A program made the position numbers and the translations under genes. From GWB2-37-7 sp942492835 (GTDB taxonomy: Bacteria > Bacillota > Clostridia > Lutisporales > Lutisporaceae), in NCBI GenBank assembly GCA_942492835.1, contig OW818645.1, forward strand, positions 2,728,001 to 2,792,000: DNA of 64,000 bases, in the 5' to 3' direction. This document shows positions 1 through 9,124 of the stretch, one piece after another. Under the pieces are notes generated by a model. That model saw only the letters and a program-made list of their open reading frames with translations. It was not told the origin of the DNA and searched no databases. The first letter of the stretch is position 1; each line of letters starts with the position of its first letter.

Positions 1-138
1 AAGGCAGCTTATAAGGCAGGAATGATGCCTATTATGATACCTGATATGATAACTCCAACGGATGAGCTAAAGAAGCTTACACATCAGATATTTGAATCCC
101 TTGAGAATGTTGTTGAATATATTCAAGGAGAAATGTAG
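1..138 (+). CDS. C-terminal end of a HAD-superfamily hydrolase (5' truncated)
   Basis: An open frame enters from the left edge and stops at 136-138. Its 45 visible residues (AAYKAGMMPIMIPD near the start, then a helix ending in EYIQGEM) resemble the last motif and C-terminal helix of beta-phosphoglucomutase-like HAD phosphatases. In that family this region carries the KAGM/IPD signature. The nucleophile and core motifs lie outside the window, so the substrate cannot be inferred. It ends one base before the start of the next gene. Confidence 0.55.
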   Translation, partial: KAAYKAGMMPIMIPDMITPTDELKKLTHQIFESLENVVEYIQGEM

Positions 139-139
139 T

Positions 140-1165
140 ATGAAAAAAAAGTTAATATCAATAATATTAATAGTAGTTTTAATTATGATAATATTTAGTT
201 TTGTAAGTTGTAGTAATGTAATAAAATTAGCAAAGGATATGAGCAATTCAGAACAGCAAGAACAGACTATAGATGAATATATTAAAAAAGAAAAATATGA
301 TGAGACTTTTAAAGAGATAAAAGAATATATGGGAAGTAATCACATTGATCCTAGCTACTTGAATAAAACAGCATGCACATTATTAAATAAAGGGAAAACG
401 GAAGAAGCACTATTTATTTTGAGTAACTTAGATGAAGATTATTCAAAATTAAGCAATAAGGTAAAAGATGCAACGCTTAATAATCTAGGATGGACATATT
501 ACGCTTTGGGTAAATACAATCTAGCTGACTATTATGCGGATAGAGCTTTAGAAATAAGTCCAAATGAAGCTATAGAATACGTAAACAAAGCAAATGCGCT
601 ATTGGCATTAAAAAAAATTGATGAAGCAAAGGAATTCTATAATAAGGCTATTGACTTAGATGAAGAATGTTCAGAAGCTATATGGGGTATAGCAATGTGT
701 GCATTTGAAAAAGAAGATTATGATAATTCTTTAAAGTTCTTAAAACAATATATTAAAGTAAATCCTGATGATGAAGAAAGTACAAGGAATTACATAGCTA
801 CAAGCTATATTAAGCTTAATATGAAGGATAAAGCAATAGAGGAGTATAATAAACATTATTTTTCTAAACCAGAGGATACTAATCCATTATATTCAATTAT
901 TAGTATATATATAGATAACGAAAAAGATAATAATTATGAAAAGGCCTTAGAATACTGCGAGGAAATAATTTCAGTCAATAAAGATGATTCTTGGGGTTAT
1001 CTATACAAGGCTAGATGCCTAGCGGCTTTGAACAGAAAAGATGAAGCATGTGAAAATTTAAAAAAGGCATTTGAACTTAATGAAGAATGTATGTATGAGC
1101 TGAGTTACTATAATGAGTTTAAGACACTGAAGGATTTCTCAGGGTATAAGCGATTATTTATGTAA
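140..1165 (+). CDS. TPR-repeat lipoprotein
   Basis: This 342-residue protein starts at ATG 140, preceded by AAGGAG at 125-130; an in-frame ATG at 92 lies inside the upstream gene and lacks such a site. The N-terminus is a lipoprotein signal: KKK, a hydrophobic stretch and the lipobox FVSC. The mature part is a series of about five or six tetratricopeptide repeats (for example NLGWTYYALGKYNLADYYAD and its neighbours), predicting a helical protein-binding scaffold tethered outside the membrane. Partners are unknown. It follows the HAD gene by one base, so the two are probably co-transcribed. Confidence 0.75.
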   Translation: MKKKLISIILIVVLIMIIFSFVSCSNVIKLAKDMSNSEQQEQTIDEYIKKEKYDETFKEIKEYMGSNHIDPSYLNKTACTLLNKGKTEEALFILSNLDEDYSKLSNKVKDATLNNLGWTYYALGKYNLADYYADRALEISPNEAIEYVNKANALLALKKIDEAKEFYNKAIDLDEECSEAIWGIAMCAFEKEDYDNSLKFLKQYIKVNPDDEESTRNYIATSYIKLNMKDKAIEEYNKHYFSKPEDTNPLYSIISIYIDNEKDNNYEKALEYCEEIISVNKDDSWGYLYKARCLAALNRKDEACENLKKAFELNEECMYELSYYNEFKTLKDFSGYKRLFM

Positions 1166-1258
1166 TTTACTATTTTCTTGTGTATTTATTCCATATAGTT
1201 AATAATAGATATAAGGGATTGCTTTAGTAATAATTTGTGACATGAGGATATAAATATT

Positions 1259-1912
1259 ATGAAAGATATATATGTGATATTATCTGCAACACCTACAAAA
1301 ATGGGTAAAATGATTAGAACGCTTACAAGATATGAGCTTAATCATACATCAATAAGCCTTACTGAGGATTTGACTGAAATGTATTCCTTTGCTCGTTATA
1401 GAGCTGTAAATCCTCTGGTGGGCGGCTTTGTGAAGGAATTTCCCAAAAGGCTTTCACTTGGCGAAAACAGAGATATCTATATAAAAGTATATAAGATTCC
1501 TGTAAGTAATATAAAGTACAATAATATAAAGTCCTTCATTAATAAAATGAAAAATGATAAAGAAGAAAACATATATAATTCCTTAGATGCTATAGGTTAT
1601 TTATTTGGATGGCGTTTCAATGCATATAAAGCGCATACTTGCGCTAGCTTTGTAGTAAAATCACTTTGTGAAGGGGATATCATAGTTAAGCTATATGCAT
1701 CAAAAAATGTACCTATCAAAAAAATAGAAAAGCTACTTAATAAACATATCTATTATAGTGGTCGCTTGAGTGATTATATACCAGCAATAGGAAGTACATT
1801 TGATACAAAGGATTTTTATGAAAAAACAAGCTTGAAAAGGGAAGTGGCAAGAACTTTCCATCACTTTTATAATTTATATATGAGAAATAGAAAATGGCAT
1901 ATATTAAAATAA
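1259..1912 (+). CDS. Uncharacterised protein, possibly a permuted NlpC/P60-like (papain-fold) enzyme
   Basis: This 217-residue soluble protein starts at ATG 1259 after a weak GAGG site at 1245. It has no signal peptide. A histidine in NHTSISL (about residue 30) and a cysteine in HTCASFVVKSL (about residue 130) occur in the order His then Cys, typical of circularly permuted NlpC/P60 or YiiX-type hydrolases. This match is by eye only, so it may be unrelated. The codons just before the stop form the left arm of the terminator that follows. Confidence 0.5.
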   Translation: MKDIYVILSATPTKMGKMIRTLTRYELNHTSISLTEDLTEMYSFARYRAVNPLVGGFVKEFPKRLSLGENRDIYIKVYKIPVSNIKYNNIKSFINKMKNDKEENIYNSLDAIGYLFGWRFNAYKAHTCASFVVKSLCEGDIIVKLYASKNVPIKKIEKLLNKHIYYSGRLSDYIPAIGSTFDTKDFYEKTSLKREVARTFHHFYNLYMRNRKWHILK

Positions 1913-1930
1913 TATATGCCATTTGTTTTA
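1891..1930. terminator. Bidirectional Rho-independent terminator
   Basis: Inverted repeat AAATGGCATATATT / AATATATGCCATTT separated by a short A/T loop and followed by TGTTTT on the plus strand; the minus strand also has an oligo-T run. It lies between two convergent genes and overlaps the 3' end of the plus-strand gene. Confidence 0.8.
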
Positions 1931-1961
1931 TACAAATTCTTATTTAAAGCAAATTCAGTAT

Positions 1962-3059
1962 CTATACGTTAAATCTGAAAAAAACTACATCTCCATCTCT
2001 CATTATGTATTCTTTTCCTTCGATTCTTACAAGTCCCTTTTCTTTAGCTGATGACATGCTGCCACCATGAGCAACAAGATCATCATAAGATATAATTTCT
2101 GCTCTAATGAAGCCTCTTTCTATATCAGAGTGAACTTTACCTGCTGCTTGAGGTGCTAGTGTACCTATTTTTATAGTCCAGGCTCTTGACTCTGTAGGAC
2201 CAGCAGTGAGAAAGCTCATTAATCCTAGCAAAGTATAGCTTACTTGTACCAGTTTATCAAGTCCAGACTTTTCAAGTCCTAAGTCATTAAGAAATTCTTT
2301 TCTTTCCTTAGCTGGCAATTGGGATATCTCTTCCTCAATTTGTGCACTAACTACAATTACCTCAGCATCTTCAGCAACAGCAAATTCTCTTACCTTTGCT
2401 ACATGAGGGTTTGAATTACCGTTATCTGCTAAGTCTTCCTCAGCTACATTAGCTACATAAATAATTGGCTTTGCACTTAGAAGATTAAAGGATTTCATAA
2501 GCTCATTTTGTTCTTCTGTAAGGTCTAGAGTCCTTACGGACTTGCCTTTTTCTAGTACTGCCATTGCAGCTTGGAGCAATTCCAATTCTGCTGCTAACGT
2601 TTTATCACCTTTTGCTGCTTTTTGAGACCTTTGAATTCTTCTTTCTAAAAGCTCAATATCAGAAAGCATTAACTCAATATTTATAGTTTCTATATCACGA
2701 AGTGGGTCTACACTTCCATCTACGTGTACAATATCTGCATTTTCGAAGCATCTAACTACATGTACTATTGCCTCAACTTCTCTGATATGAGAAAGAAACT
2801 TATTGCCAAGTCCTTCGCCCTTACTAGCACCCTTTACAAGTCCTGCTATATCATAGAACTCTATAGCAGTAGGAACGATTTTTTTTGAGTCATATATTTC
2901 TGCAAGCTTAGCCAGTCTTTCATCAGGTACTGCAACAACTCCTACATTTGGTTCTATAGTGCAAAAAGGGTAGTTTGCTGATTCTGCACCAGCTTGAGTT
3001 ATAGCATTAAAAAGTGTGCTTTTTCCTACGTTTGGTAGGCCTACGATTCCAAGTTTCAT
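1962..3059 (-). CDS. ychF: Ribosome-associated GTPase/ATPase YchF (Obg family)
   Basis: This 365-residue protein has the full YchF length. It shows the P-loop GLPNVGKSTLF at residues 7-17, the switch/G3 segment DIAGLVKGASKGEGLGNKFL, and a C-terminal TGS-like domain ending in DGDVVFFRFNV. YchF proteins bind 70S ribosomes and prefer ATP over GTP because the G4 motif is altered; the corresponding segment here is YVANVAEED. It is a single gene read leftward. Its leader carries an 18-bp palindrome shared with three other genes in the window (see 3079-3096). Confidence 0.96.
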   Translation of the reverse strand: MKLGIVGLPNVGKSTLFNAITQAGAESANYPFCTIEPNVGVVAVPDERLAKLAEIYDSKKIVPTAIEFYDIAGLVKGASKGEGLGNKFLSHIREVEAIVHVVRCFENADIVHVDGSVDPLRDIETINIELMLSDIELLERRIQRSQKAAKGDKTLAAELELLQAAMAVLEKGKSVRTLDLTEEQNELMKSFNLLSAKPIIYVANVAEEDLADNGNSNPHVAKVREFAVAEDAEVIVVSAQIEEEISQLPAKERKEFLNDLGLEKSGLDKLVQVSYTLLGLMSFLTAGPTESRAWTIKIGTLAPQAAGKVHSDIERGFIRAEIISYDDLVAHGGSMSSAKEKGLVRIEGKEYIMRDGDVVFFRFNV

Positions 3060-3078
3060 CTAATTTATCCTTTCTATA

Positions 3079-3096
3079 ATGTTTTGCAATAAACAT
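3079..3096 (-). promoter_or_regulatory. Shared 18-bp palindrome upstream of ychF
   Basis: Read in the direction of ychF the site is ATGTTTATTGCAAAACAT, with half-sites ATGTTT and AAACAT. It lies 19 bases upstream of the ATG. Close copies in the same orientation relative to the gene occur at 38729, 39323 and 49315. Confidence 0.45.
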
Positions 3097-3244
3097 TTTA
3101 TATTAAATAAAAATATGCAAAACGCTTTCCTTGATTTATATTTTTGTGTAAATCCATTTCCATAAATTAATATTATCACAATGTAAAATTATATTATAGA
3201 TAGAATTTAAGTGCAATGCTTATATTGCTTCAAATATAAGATTA

Positions 3245-3280
3245 AAAACAGAGACCAACTTTTTAGCTGGTCTCTATTTT
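3245..3280 (-). terminator. Rho-independent terminator of the flavodiiron gene
   Basis: Perfect stem AGAGACCAGCT / AGTTGGTCTCT (one G-U pair) with a short loop, followed on the minus strand by GTTTTTAAT, five bases after the stop codon of the flavodiiron gene. Confidence 0.85.
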
Positions 3281-3284
3281 TAAA

Positions 3285-4475
3285 TTAATCTATTTTTTCT
3301 GCAAAGCTTTTACCATATTCAATGCATTTATTTATGCTGTCTTCATCAGGATTCCATAGGGTTTTGATACCGTCATCCACTATATCCATTCCTGAATCCT
3401 TTAGCTCCTCAGTTATAAGCTTTACCGATTCGCCGCTCCAGCCATAACTGCCAAAAGCTGCTGCTTTTTTATTCTTAAAATTCATTCCCTTTATTAGCTC
3501 AAGCATTCCTGCAATTGAGTAAAGATAGCCTTTATTTATAGTTGAAGAACCTACCAATATAGCTTTTGACTTGAATACTTCAGTAACAACATCGTTTTTA
3601 TCAGAGCGTGCAGCATTAAAAAGTTTGACATTTATATCGCTTCTTTGAATTTTTATGCCTTTTGCTATTGCTTCTGCCATTTTTCTTGTGCATTCCCACA
3701 TAGAATCATATACTATAGTGATCTGGTTTTCTTGATAGTCCTTAGCCCATTCCATGTATTTGTTTACTATTTGGAGAGGATTATCACGCCAGATTATTCC
3801 ATGACTTGGACATATCATGTTAACAGGTACTCCTAAGCCTAAAATCTCATCTATTTTTTTCTCTACAAACTTACTAAATGGAGTGAGGATATTGGCATAG
3901 TATTTAATCGCTTCCTGATAAAGTTCTGCCTCATCTACTAAATCATTGTACAAAAACTCAGAAGCATAATGCTGACCAAAGCCATCATTGCTAAAAAGAA
4001 TATTGTCCACTGTCATATAGGAGAACATAGTATCAGGCCAGTGAAGCATCTTTGCTTCTATAAATGTAATATCTCTTTTTCCTATATTTAGCTTATCACC
4101 TGTTTTGACAGGTATAAAATTCCAATCCTGATGATAATGTCCCTTAAGGGATTTAACAGCATTTGCTGTACAGTATATTGGAGTATTTGGTATTTCCTTC
4201 ATAAGCTCAGGAAGTGCGCCACTGTGATCTATTTCACCATGATTTACGATTATATAATCAATTTTATTTAAGTCAATTTCCTTCTTAAGATCTTCAACGA
4301 ATTTTTTGCCATAGGGCATCCAAACTGTATCAATAAGTACTGTCTTTTCATCATTTATCAGATATGAATTGTAGCTGGAGCCTCTATGTGTGGAGTATTC
4401 ATCTCCATGAAACTTTCTAAGCTCCCAGTCTTTGACCCCTACCCAAGTAACATTGTCATTAATTTTGTAGCTCAT
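3285..4475 (-). CDS. Flavodiiron protein (A-type, oxygen and/or NO reductase)
   Basis: This 396-residue protein has the length of a two-domain FprA-type flavodiiron protein. The N-terminal metallo-beta-lactamase-like domain has the diiron ligands HGEIDHSG (HxExDH, about residues 79-86), a later histidine in MLHWPDTM, and one in CPSHG near residue 226. The C-terminal flavodoxin domain begins at about residue 254 (ITIVYDSMWECTRKMAEAI), binds FMN and includes GSSTINKGY. In anaerobes these cytosolic enzymes reduce O2 to water or NO to N2O using electrons from rubredoxin or F420-like donors. It is monocistronic with its own terminator and indicates a strict anaerobe coping with oxygen. Confidence 0.93.
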   Translation of the reverse strand: MSYKINDNVTWVGVKDWELRKFHGDEYSTHRGSSYNSYLINDEKTVLIDTVWMPYGKKFVEDLKKEIDLNKIDYIIVNHGEIDHSGALPELMKEIPNTPIYCTANAVKSLKGHYHQDWNFIPVKTGDKLNIGKRDITFIEAKMLHWPDTMFSYMTVDNILFSNDGFGQHYASEFLYNDLVDEAELYQEAIKYYANILTPFSKFVEKKIDEILGLGVPVNMICPSHGIIWRDNPLQIVNKYMEWAKDYQENQITIVYDSMWECTRKMAEAIAKGIKIQRSDINVKLFNAARSDKNDVVTEVFKSKAILVGSSTINKGYLYSIAGMLELIKGMNFKNKKAAAFGSYGWSGESVKLITEELKDSGMDIVDDGIKTLWNPDEDSINKCIEYGKSFAEKID

Positions 4476-4610
4476 AATATTTTCTCCTTTAATAAAGATT
4501 TATATTTGTTATCTATATGTATTTAAGTTTCCCTAACTAAATTATACCATTTATATCAATATAAAATACATAATAATTTATATAGAGCATTATTAATTGC
4601 AGCTATAATA

Positions 4611-4650
4611 CAAAAGCCTTCTGCAATTAAACAGAAGACTTTTGATTTTA
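4611..4650 (-). terminator. Probable terminator of the DUF4438 gene
   Basis: Hairpin CAAAAGxCTTCTG / CAGAAGxCTTTTG with an A-rich loop lies 30 bases after the stop codon. The flanks are moderately T-rich on both strands, so it could act in either direction. Confidence 0.6.
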
Positions 4651-4678
4651 CTGTATGACACACAGGTCATCTCCTACT

Positions 4679-5536
4679 TTACTTTTTCCAGTTTATAATA
4701 TTTGCTTCTGAAGAAGGAATTCCTTCTAGGTTGCTCTCCTTACAGGTCATAATAATTACTATGCCAGGTCCATGACCAAGCTTGATGCAATCGCTGTGAA
4801 CTACGACGCCTATACTTACTGAGCCCTTTAGATATCCTCTGCCGAAGCTGTTATCGCAATCTCTAAGCAGTACTAAATCACCAAACCTCAGCTTGTCGAT
4901 GCCAAGTCTTTTGATTTCCTCAGTATCTGCTGTCATTATATCGTAATCACCACGATAAGCTGAGATGTCGCCTATACCTGAACCCATAAGATAAGCTGGC
5001 ACCTCTGACACAACAGGCACTTTCAGCTTTCCGAATTCTTCAATAATAGGTATGTTAAGAAACAGCTCAGGGTCTATATTCATAACTCTTATATCAGGAT
5101 AGTCCAAAAGTTGAAGCCCCTGTCCCCAGGATTTTATAAGTATTTTATCATCTATTGCCATTTTTTCCAGTTCTTCTTCTTTAAAGTAAATCAATACATG
5201 TTCCACACCTGAATGCATACCTGTTACATAGCCTAATGCACCTTTTGCATCCCCTGTTATTACTTTTGCAGTGTTTCCTATGCATGACATGGTCATAAGA
5301 GCATTTTTTTCCAGGGCTTCTTCATTTCTGATTGTTACTCCTGGTTCTATATGATCTCCTGCCCAGCCAAATGCAGGATCTCCTAGCTTTACGTTATAGG
5401 TTATTCCCCCTGTTGCAGGAAGCACCATTGGTTCACCATTATTATTTATTCTATATGGAGAAGTAGTGTAGGATGGATGATGTATTTTTCCTTGTACTGA
5501 TAACTTTACTGTTTTTTCAATATTTGTTTTTAACAT
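4679..5536 (-). CDS. DUF4438 family protein
   Basis: This 285-residue soluble protein begins LKTNIEKTVKLSVQGKIHHP and contains the glycine-rich conserved segments PATGGITYN, GDHIEPGV and GHGPGIVIIM seen in DUF4438 proteins of clostridia and Thermotoga. The family has no established enzymatic role. There is no signal peptide or membrane segment. It is transcribed alone; the 250 bases between it and the divergent GH3 gene show no feature that I can name. Confidence 0.7.
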   Translation of the reverse strand: MLKTNIEKTVKLSVQGKIHHPSYTTSPYRINNNGEPMVLPATGGITYNVKLGDPAFGWAGDHIEPGVTIRNEEALEKNALMTMSCIGNTAKVITGDAKGALGYVTGMHSGVEHVLIYFKEEELEKMAIDDKILIKSWGQGLQLLDYPDIRVMNIDPELFLNIPIIEEFGKLKVPVVSEVPAYLMGSGIGDISAYRGDYDIMTADTEEIKRLGIDKLRFGDLVLLRDCDNSFGRGYLKGSVSIGVVVHSDCIKLGHGPGIVIIMTCKESNLEGIPSSEANIINWKK

Positions 5537-5787
5537 AATAATTCAACTCCTAAGTATATATATATCTAATTTAAGGATAATCTAATAGACGAGCTTTTTC
5601 AATGGAAAAAATGGTATTTCAAGCTAGAGAACTATTTTTTACTATATTATATATTTACAATTTACAATATAAAGTTTATCCAAATAGCAAGTAAATATTT
5701 ACTTAAAATTGGTCTTCTGTTAGTATCAAAACAAGATGAGTGTATTACATGTAAATAATACAACGAAACCAGAGGTGAAAATAATTA

Positions 5788-7011
5788 ATGAATAAAAGAT
5801 ATTTAATTTTTATTATTTTGATAGTGACTTTTAGTCTATTTACAAGCTGCACTACAGGGAAAACAGATGAACTTCCTAATAAAACTAGTCCTCTGCCTAT
5901 AGCTCCAGTAAAGGATCCTATTGAAGAGCAAATAAAGCTTATGAGCTTGGATGAGAAGCTTGGTCAAATGATTATTGCAGGGCTAGAGGGATATGTAGTG
6001 GATGATGATGCAAGGCAAATGATTGAAAGCTATCATGTAGGCGGTTTTATTTTGTATAGTCGTAATGTGGAAAGTCAAGAACAACTGCTTGACCTGACTA
6101 ACTCTTTAAAAAGCATTAATGCAAATAATAAGCTTCCTCTCTCTATTTCTGTTGATGAAGAAGGTGGAAGAATTAGCAGAATGCCTAAAGAGTTAAAAAA
6201 CATTCCCACCAATAAGGAAATAGGTAAAATAAATAGCCAAGAATTCTCATATAAGATTGGAGGACTGCTTGCAGAGGAATTAAAAGCTTTTGGTTTTAAC
6301 ATGGATTTTGCACCTGTACTGGATATAAACAGCAACCCAAAGAATCCTGTAATAGGAGATAGAGCCTTTGGATCTGATGAAAATATTGTTAGCGATCTGG
6401 GAGTGCAAACTATGAAAGGAATGGAAGCCGAAGGGGTAATACCGGTGGTGAAACATTTTCCAGGACATGGAGATACCTCGGTTGACTCTCATGTGGGTTT
6501 GCCCTCTGTAGATAATGATTTGGAGAGACTTAAGAGCTTTGAGCTTATTCCTTTTGCTAATGCTATAGAAAATGGGGCAGATGTAGTAATGGTGGCACAT
6601 ATTCTTATGCCTAAAATTGACGAGGAGAACCCTGCCACTTTGTCAAAAGCTATAATCACCGATATCCTAAGAGAGCAAATGAATTTTGATGGTGTAGTAA
6701 TTACTGATGATATGACAATGGGAGCTATTGCAGAAAACTATGACCTTGGTACGGCATCGATGAAATCTGTAGAAGCGGGCGCGGATATTATATTAGTAGC
6801 TCATGGGTATGACAACGCAATAACTGCATTAAAAAGTATCAAAGAAGCTGTAGAAAAAGGACTGATCTCAGAAGAGAGAATTAATCAAAGTGTATATAGA
6901 ATATTGAAGCTAAAACAAAAATATAACTTAAAGGATGAAGAAATTCAGCCAGCAAATATAGAAGAACTAAATGATAAGATTGATACTGTTCTTGATACTT
7001 ATCTGAAATAA
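5788..7011 (+). CDS. nagZ: Beta-N-acetylhexosaminidase, GH3 family, lipoprotein
   Basis: This 407-residue protein begins with a lipoprotein signal ending in the lipobox LFTSC (Cys about residue 20). The body matches the NagZ-type GH3 barrel: SVDEEGGRISRMP, then KHFPGHGDTSVDSHVGLP at about residues 224-241, which contains the His/Asp catalytic dyad typical of this family, and ITDDMTMGAI with the aspartate nucleophile. It would cleave N-acetylglucosamine from muropeptides outside the membrane, for peptidoglycan turnover. RBS AGAGGTGA lies just upstream. The neighbouring regulator has its own promoter. Confidence 0.92.
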   Translation: MNKRYLIFIILIVTFSLFTSCTTGKTDELPNKTSPLPIAPVKDPIEEQIKLMSLDEKLGQMIIAGLEGYVVDDDARQMIESYHVGGFILYSRNVESQEQLLDLTNSLKSINANNKLPLSISVDEEGGRISRMPKELKNIPTNKEIGKINSQEFSYKIGGLLAEELKAFGFNMDFAPVLDINSNPKNPVIGDRAFGSDENIVSDLGVQTMKGMEAEGVIPVVKHFPGHGDTSVDSHVGLPSVDNDLERLKSFELIPFANAIENGADVVMVAHILMPKIDEENPATLSKAIITDILREQMNFDGVVITDDMTMGAIAENYDLGTASMKSVEAGADIILVAHGYDNAITALKSIKEAVEKGLISEERINQSVYRILKLKQKYNLKDEEIQPANIEELNDKIDTVLDTYLK

Positions 7012-7041
7012 CTAAAAAATAAAATATTATAGAAAAAGCTA

Positions 7042-7072
7042 TTGACATTGACGTAACGTGAAGGTATATATT
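7042..7072 (+). promoter_or_regulatory. MerR-type promoter/operator of the TipA-like regulator
   Basis: The -35 TTGACA (7042-7047) and -10 TATATT (7067-7072) are separated by 19 bp, the lengthened spacer characteristic of MerR-activated promoters. A near-perfect palindrome TTGACGTAACGTGAA (7048-7062) fills the spacer. It lies 23 bases upstream of the regulator start, implying autoregulation. Confidence 0.8.
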
Positions 7073-7094
7073 TATCTTGTTAGGAGGTAAACAT

Positions 7095-7859
7095 ATGGAA
7101 TATACAGTGCAAAAGCTGGGTAATCTAGCAGGCATCAGCACCAGAACACTTAGGTATTATGATGAAATTGGAATTCTTAAGCCGGCAAGAATTAACTCGT
7201 CAGGATATAGGGTTTATGGTCAAGCAGAGGTTGATAGACTACAGCAAATACTGTTTTATAGAGAACTGGACGTAAGCTTGGACAGTATAAAGGAGATAGT
7301 AACAGCACCTTCTTTTGATGGAGCTAATGTCCTTAGAGAGCATCGCAAAAGACTCATCGAAAAAAGAACCCAATTAGATATATTAATTGCTAATGTTGAT
7401 AAGACAATAGCTGTAACAGAAGGGAGAATAAAAATGGCAGATAAAGAAAAGTTTGAGGGCTTTAAGAGAAAGCTAGTAGATGATAATGAGAAAAAGTATG
7501 GTAAAGAGATAAGAGAAAAGTATGGTAAAGATACAGTTGAAAAGTCAAATGCAAAGGTAATGAATATGACTCAGGAAGAGTATGACAGAGCCACTAATTT
7601 GTCAAATCAAGTAACAGAGACCTTGGCTAAGGCTTTTGAAACAGGAGATCCAGCTAGTGAATTAGCCCAGAAAGCAGCTGATTTGCACAAGCAATGGCTA
7701 TCATTATATTGGAACCAATATAGTAAGGAAGCTCATGCTGGTCTTGCTCAGATGTATGTGGAGGATCCAAGATTCACGGCATATTATGATGAAAAGCAGC
7801 CAGGTACAGCCGAGTTCTTAAGAGATGCAATTCTTATTTACACAGGCATGAAAAAATAA
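7095..7859 (+). CDS. MerR-family regulator with TipAS drug-binding domain
   Basis: This 254-residue protein starts at ATG 7095, seven bases after AGGAGGT; an in-frame TTG at 7077 would put that site inside the gene. The N-terminal winged helix (VQKLGNLAGISTRTLRYYDEIGILKP) is followed by a coiled-coil dimerisation helix. A C-terminal TipAS-like helical domain spans about residues 110-250 (YGKDTVEKSN through AQMYVEDPRFTAYYD). TipA-type proteins bind thiopeptides or other hydrophobic compounds and then activate transcription. Its own promoter has the 19-bp MerR spacer. The lipoprotein gene 79 bases downstream may be a co-regulated target. Confidence 0.9.
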   Translation: MEYTVQKLGNLAGISTRTLRYYDEIGILKPARINSSGYRVYGQAEVDRLQQILFYRELDVSLDSIKEIVTAPSFDGANVLREHRKRLIEKRTQLDILIANVDKTIAVTEGRIKMADKEKFEGFKRKLVDDNEKKYGKEIREKYGKDTVEKSNAKVMNMTQEEYDRATNLSNQVTETLAKAFETGDPASELAQKAADLHKQWLSLYWNQYSKEAHAGLAQMYVEDPRFTAYYDEKQPGTAEFLRDAILIYTGMKK

Positions 7860-7938
7860 CAGCTTTAATATCTTTCAGAAACCTTTTTATGACTTTATAC
7901 GTCAAAGCTGTATAATTAACATTAGGAGGGCTACAAGT

Positions 7939-8868
7939 ATGATATTTAACAAAAAAAGATTTGTTCACGGCTTATGTATAGTTATGGTTGCTTTAATGAT
8001 TATTGGAACTGGATTACTTGCAGGCTGTACTATAAAAGAAACAAATAATGACTTAGAGGATATTAGAGTAAGCAATTACAGCAATGATGATATGTCTGAT
8101 TTTAATGCACTTTTAGAAGGCAATCCAAAAGTAACTGAAGTAATTAAATTTATTGATGAAAATATATCTAAGGTACAAAAAGAAGATGCCTCTTTAATGC
8201 TCTTTAAGCTTGAGGAGCTTCAGAAAAAGGAACTGCCAAAGCTGGAAGAAAGGTACTATCCAGACAATATTCAGATTGAACTACAAAAGGCATTTGCGCC
8301 TGATTACGATTTAAACAAGTTAGATGAAACACAAGATAAGGAACTAAAGGATATTTTAACAGAAACCAAGGGTATGGGATATAAGGTTGAAACCGCAGAA
8401 GGAATGTTCTTCCCTGTTATGAATTATGAGTTTTACAAAAAATATAGCTCTTATGTAACAGAAGATATAAAGGAATATATTGAGCTTATGGCTGTGGAAT
8501 CCAATGTGACTCCGATAAAAGATGCAGCGCTTATGATTGGCTGGGATGAAATCACAAAGAGAGCATTGTCACAAGAACAGTTTATAAAGGATTACCCAAG
8601 CTCTAAAAAGGCAGCTGCAATAAAAGAACTACAAAAGAGATATATTGTATTTTTACTGTATGGTGCAAATAATACCCCACTATTTAGCTATGATACAAAT
8701 ATAATGAATTCAGAAGCACAAGCTTCATATGCAAAGCATATAAAAGATAAACCAGATAGTGAATTAATGCAGATTCTAGATAGCTATATGGATATATTAA
8801 GCAAAACTGATTACAAGTTCTCAGAGGAAGCAGAGAAATTCAGGAGTAATGTAGCGAAAAACAATTAA
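7939..8868 (+). CDS. Uncharacterised lipoprotein
   Basis: This 309-residue protein starts at ATG 7939 after AGGAGG at 7924. The signal sequence has a positively charged start, a hydrophobic core and lipobox LLAGC (Cys about residue 30). The rest is helical and charged, with no motif that I recognise. It lies 79 bases behind the TipA-like regulator without an evident terminator between them, so it may be read from that promoter. It ends in a strong terminator. Confidence 0.7.
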   Translation: MIFNKKRFVHGLCIVMVALMIIGTGLLAGCTIKETNNDLEDIRVSNYSNDDMSDFNALLEGNPKVTEVIKFIDENISKVQKEDASLMLFKLEELQKKELPKLEERYYPDNIQIELQKAFAPDYDLNKLDETQDKELKDILTETKGMGYKVETAEGMFFPVMNYEFYKKYSSYVTEDIKEYIELMAVESNVTPIKDAALMIGWDEITKRALSQEQFIKDYPSSKKAAAIKELQKRYIVFLLYGANNTPLFSYDTNIMNSEAQASYAKHIKDKPDSELMQILDSYMDILSKTDYKFSEEAEKFRSNVAKNN

Positions 8869-8882
8869 ATATAATAATATTC

Positions 8883-8927
8883 AAACCAGCATGAAAGTAT
8901 ATTTACATGCTGGTTTGTTTTTTGTTT
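8883..8927 (+). terminator. Rho-independent terminator
   Basis: Perfect 11-bp stem AAACCAGCATG / CATGCTGGTTT followed by GTTTTTTGTTT, directly after the lipoprotein gene. Confidence 0.92.
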
Positions 8928-9042
8928 AGATATAATTACTAAATTTTCCTATAATTAGGTATAGGGACCTATTATATATACAAGAAAACTAGCATATAAT
9001 AGTAATACATACATAAAGAATAAACAAAACATTAGGAGGAAC

Positions 9043-9123
9043 TTGATAAAAGATAATATCATACAAAAGGTAATTTTAAATAACCACAACATACCAAAAA
9101 ATGTAAGGCAGAGGAGGGCGTAA
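9043..9123 (+). CDS. Possible small ORF (26 aa), weak candidate
   Basis: A TTG-started frame of 26 codons sits after AGGAGG (9034-9039), with only three bases between. Its stop codon TAA is adjacent to the ATG of the next gene (TAAAATG). The peptide is basic and ends VRQRRA. The spacing is shorter than usual and no family is recognised, so it may be a leader peptide coupled to the next gene or chance. Confidence 0.22.
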   Translation: MIKDNIIQKVILNNHNIPKNVRQRRA

Positions 9124-9124
9124 A

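Noticed and set aside
92..139. Upstream in-frame start adding 16 residues to the TPR lipoprotein
   Set aside because: It lies inside the HAD gene, lacks a ribosome binding site, and would place 16 residues ahead of the lipoprotein signal.
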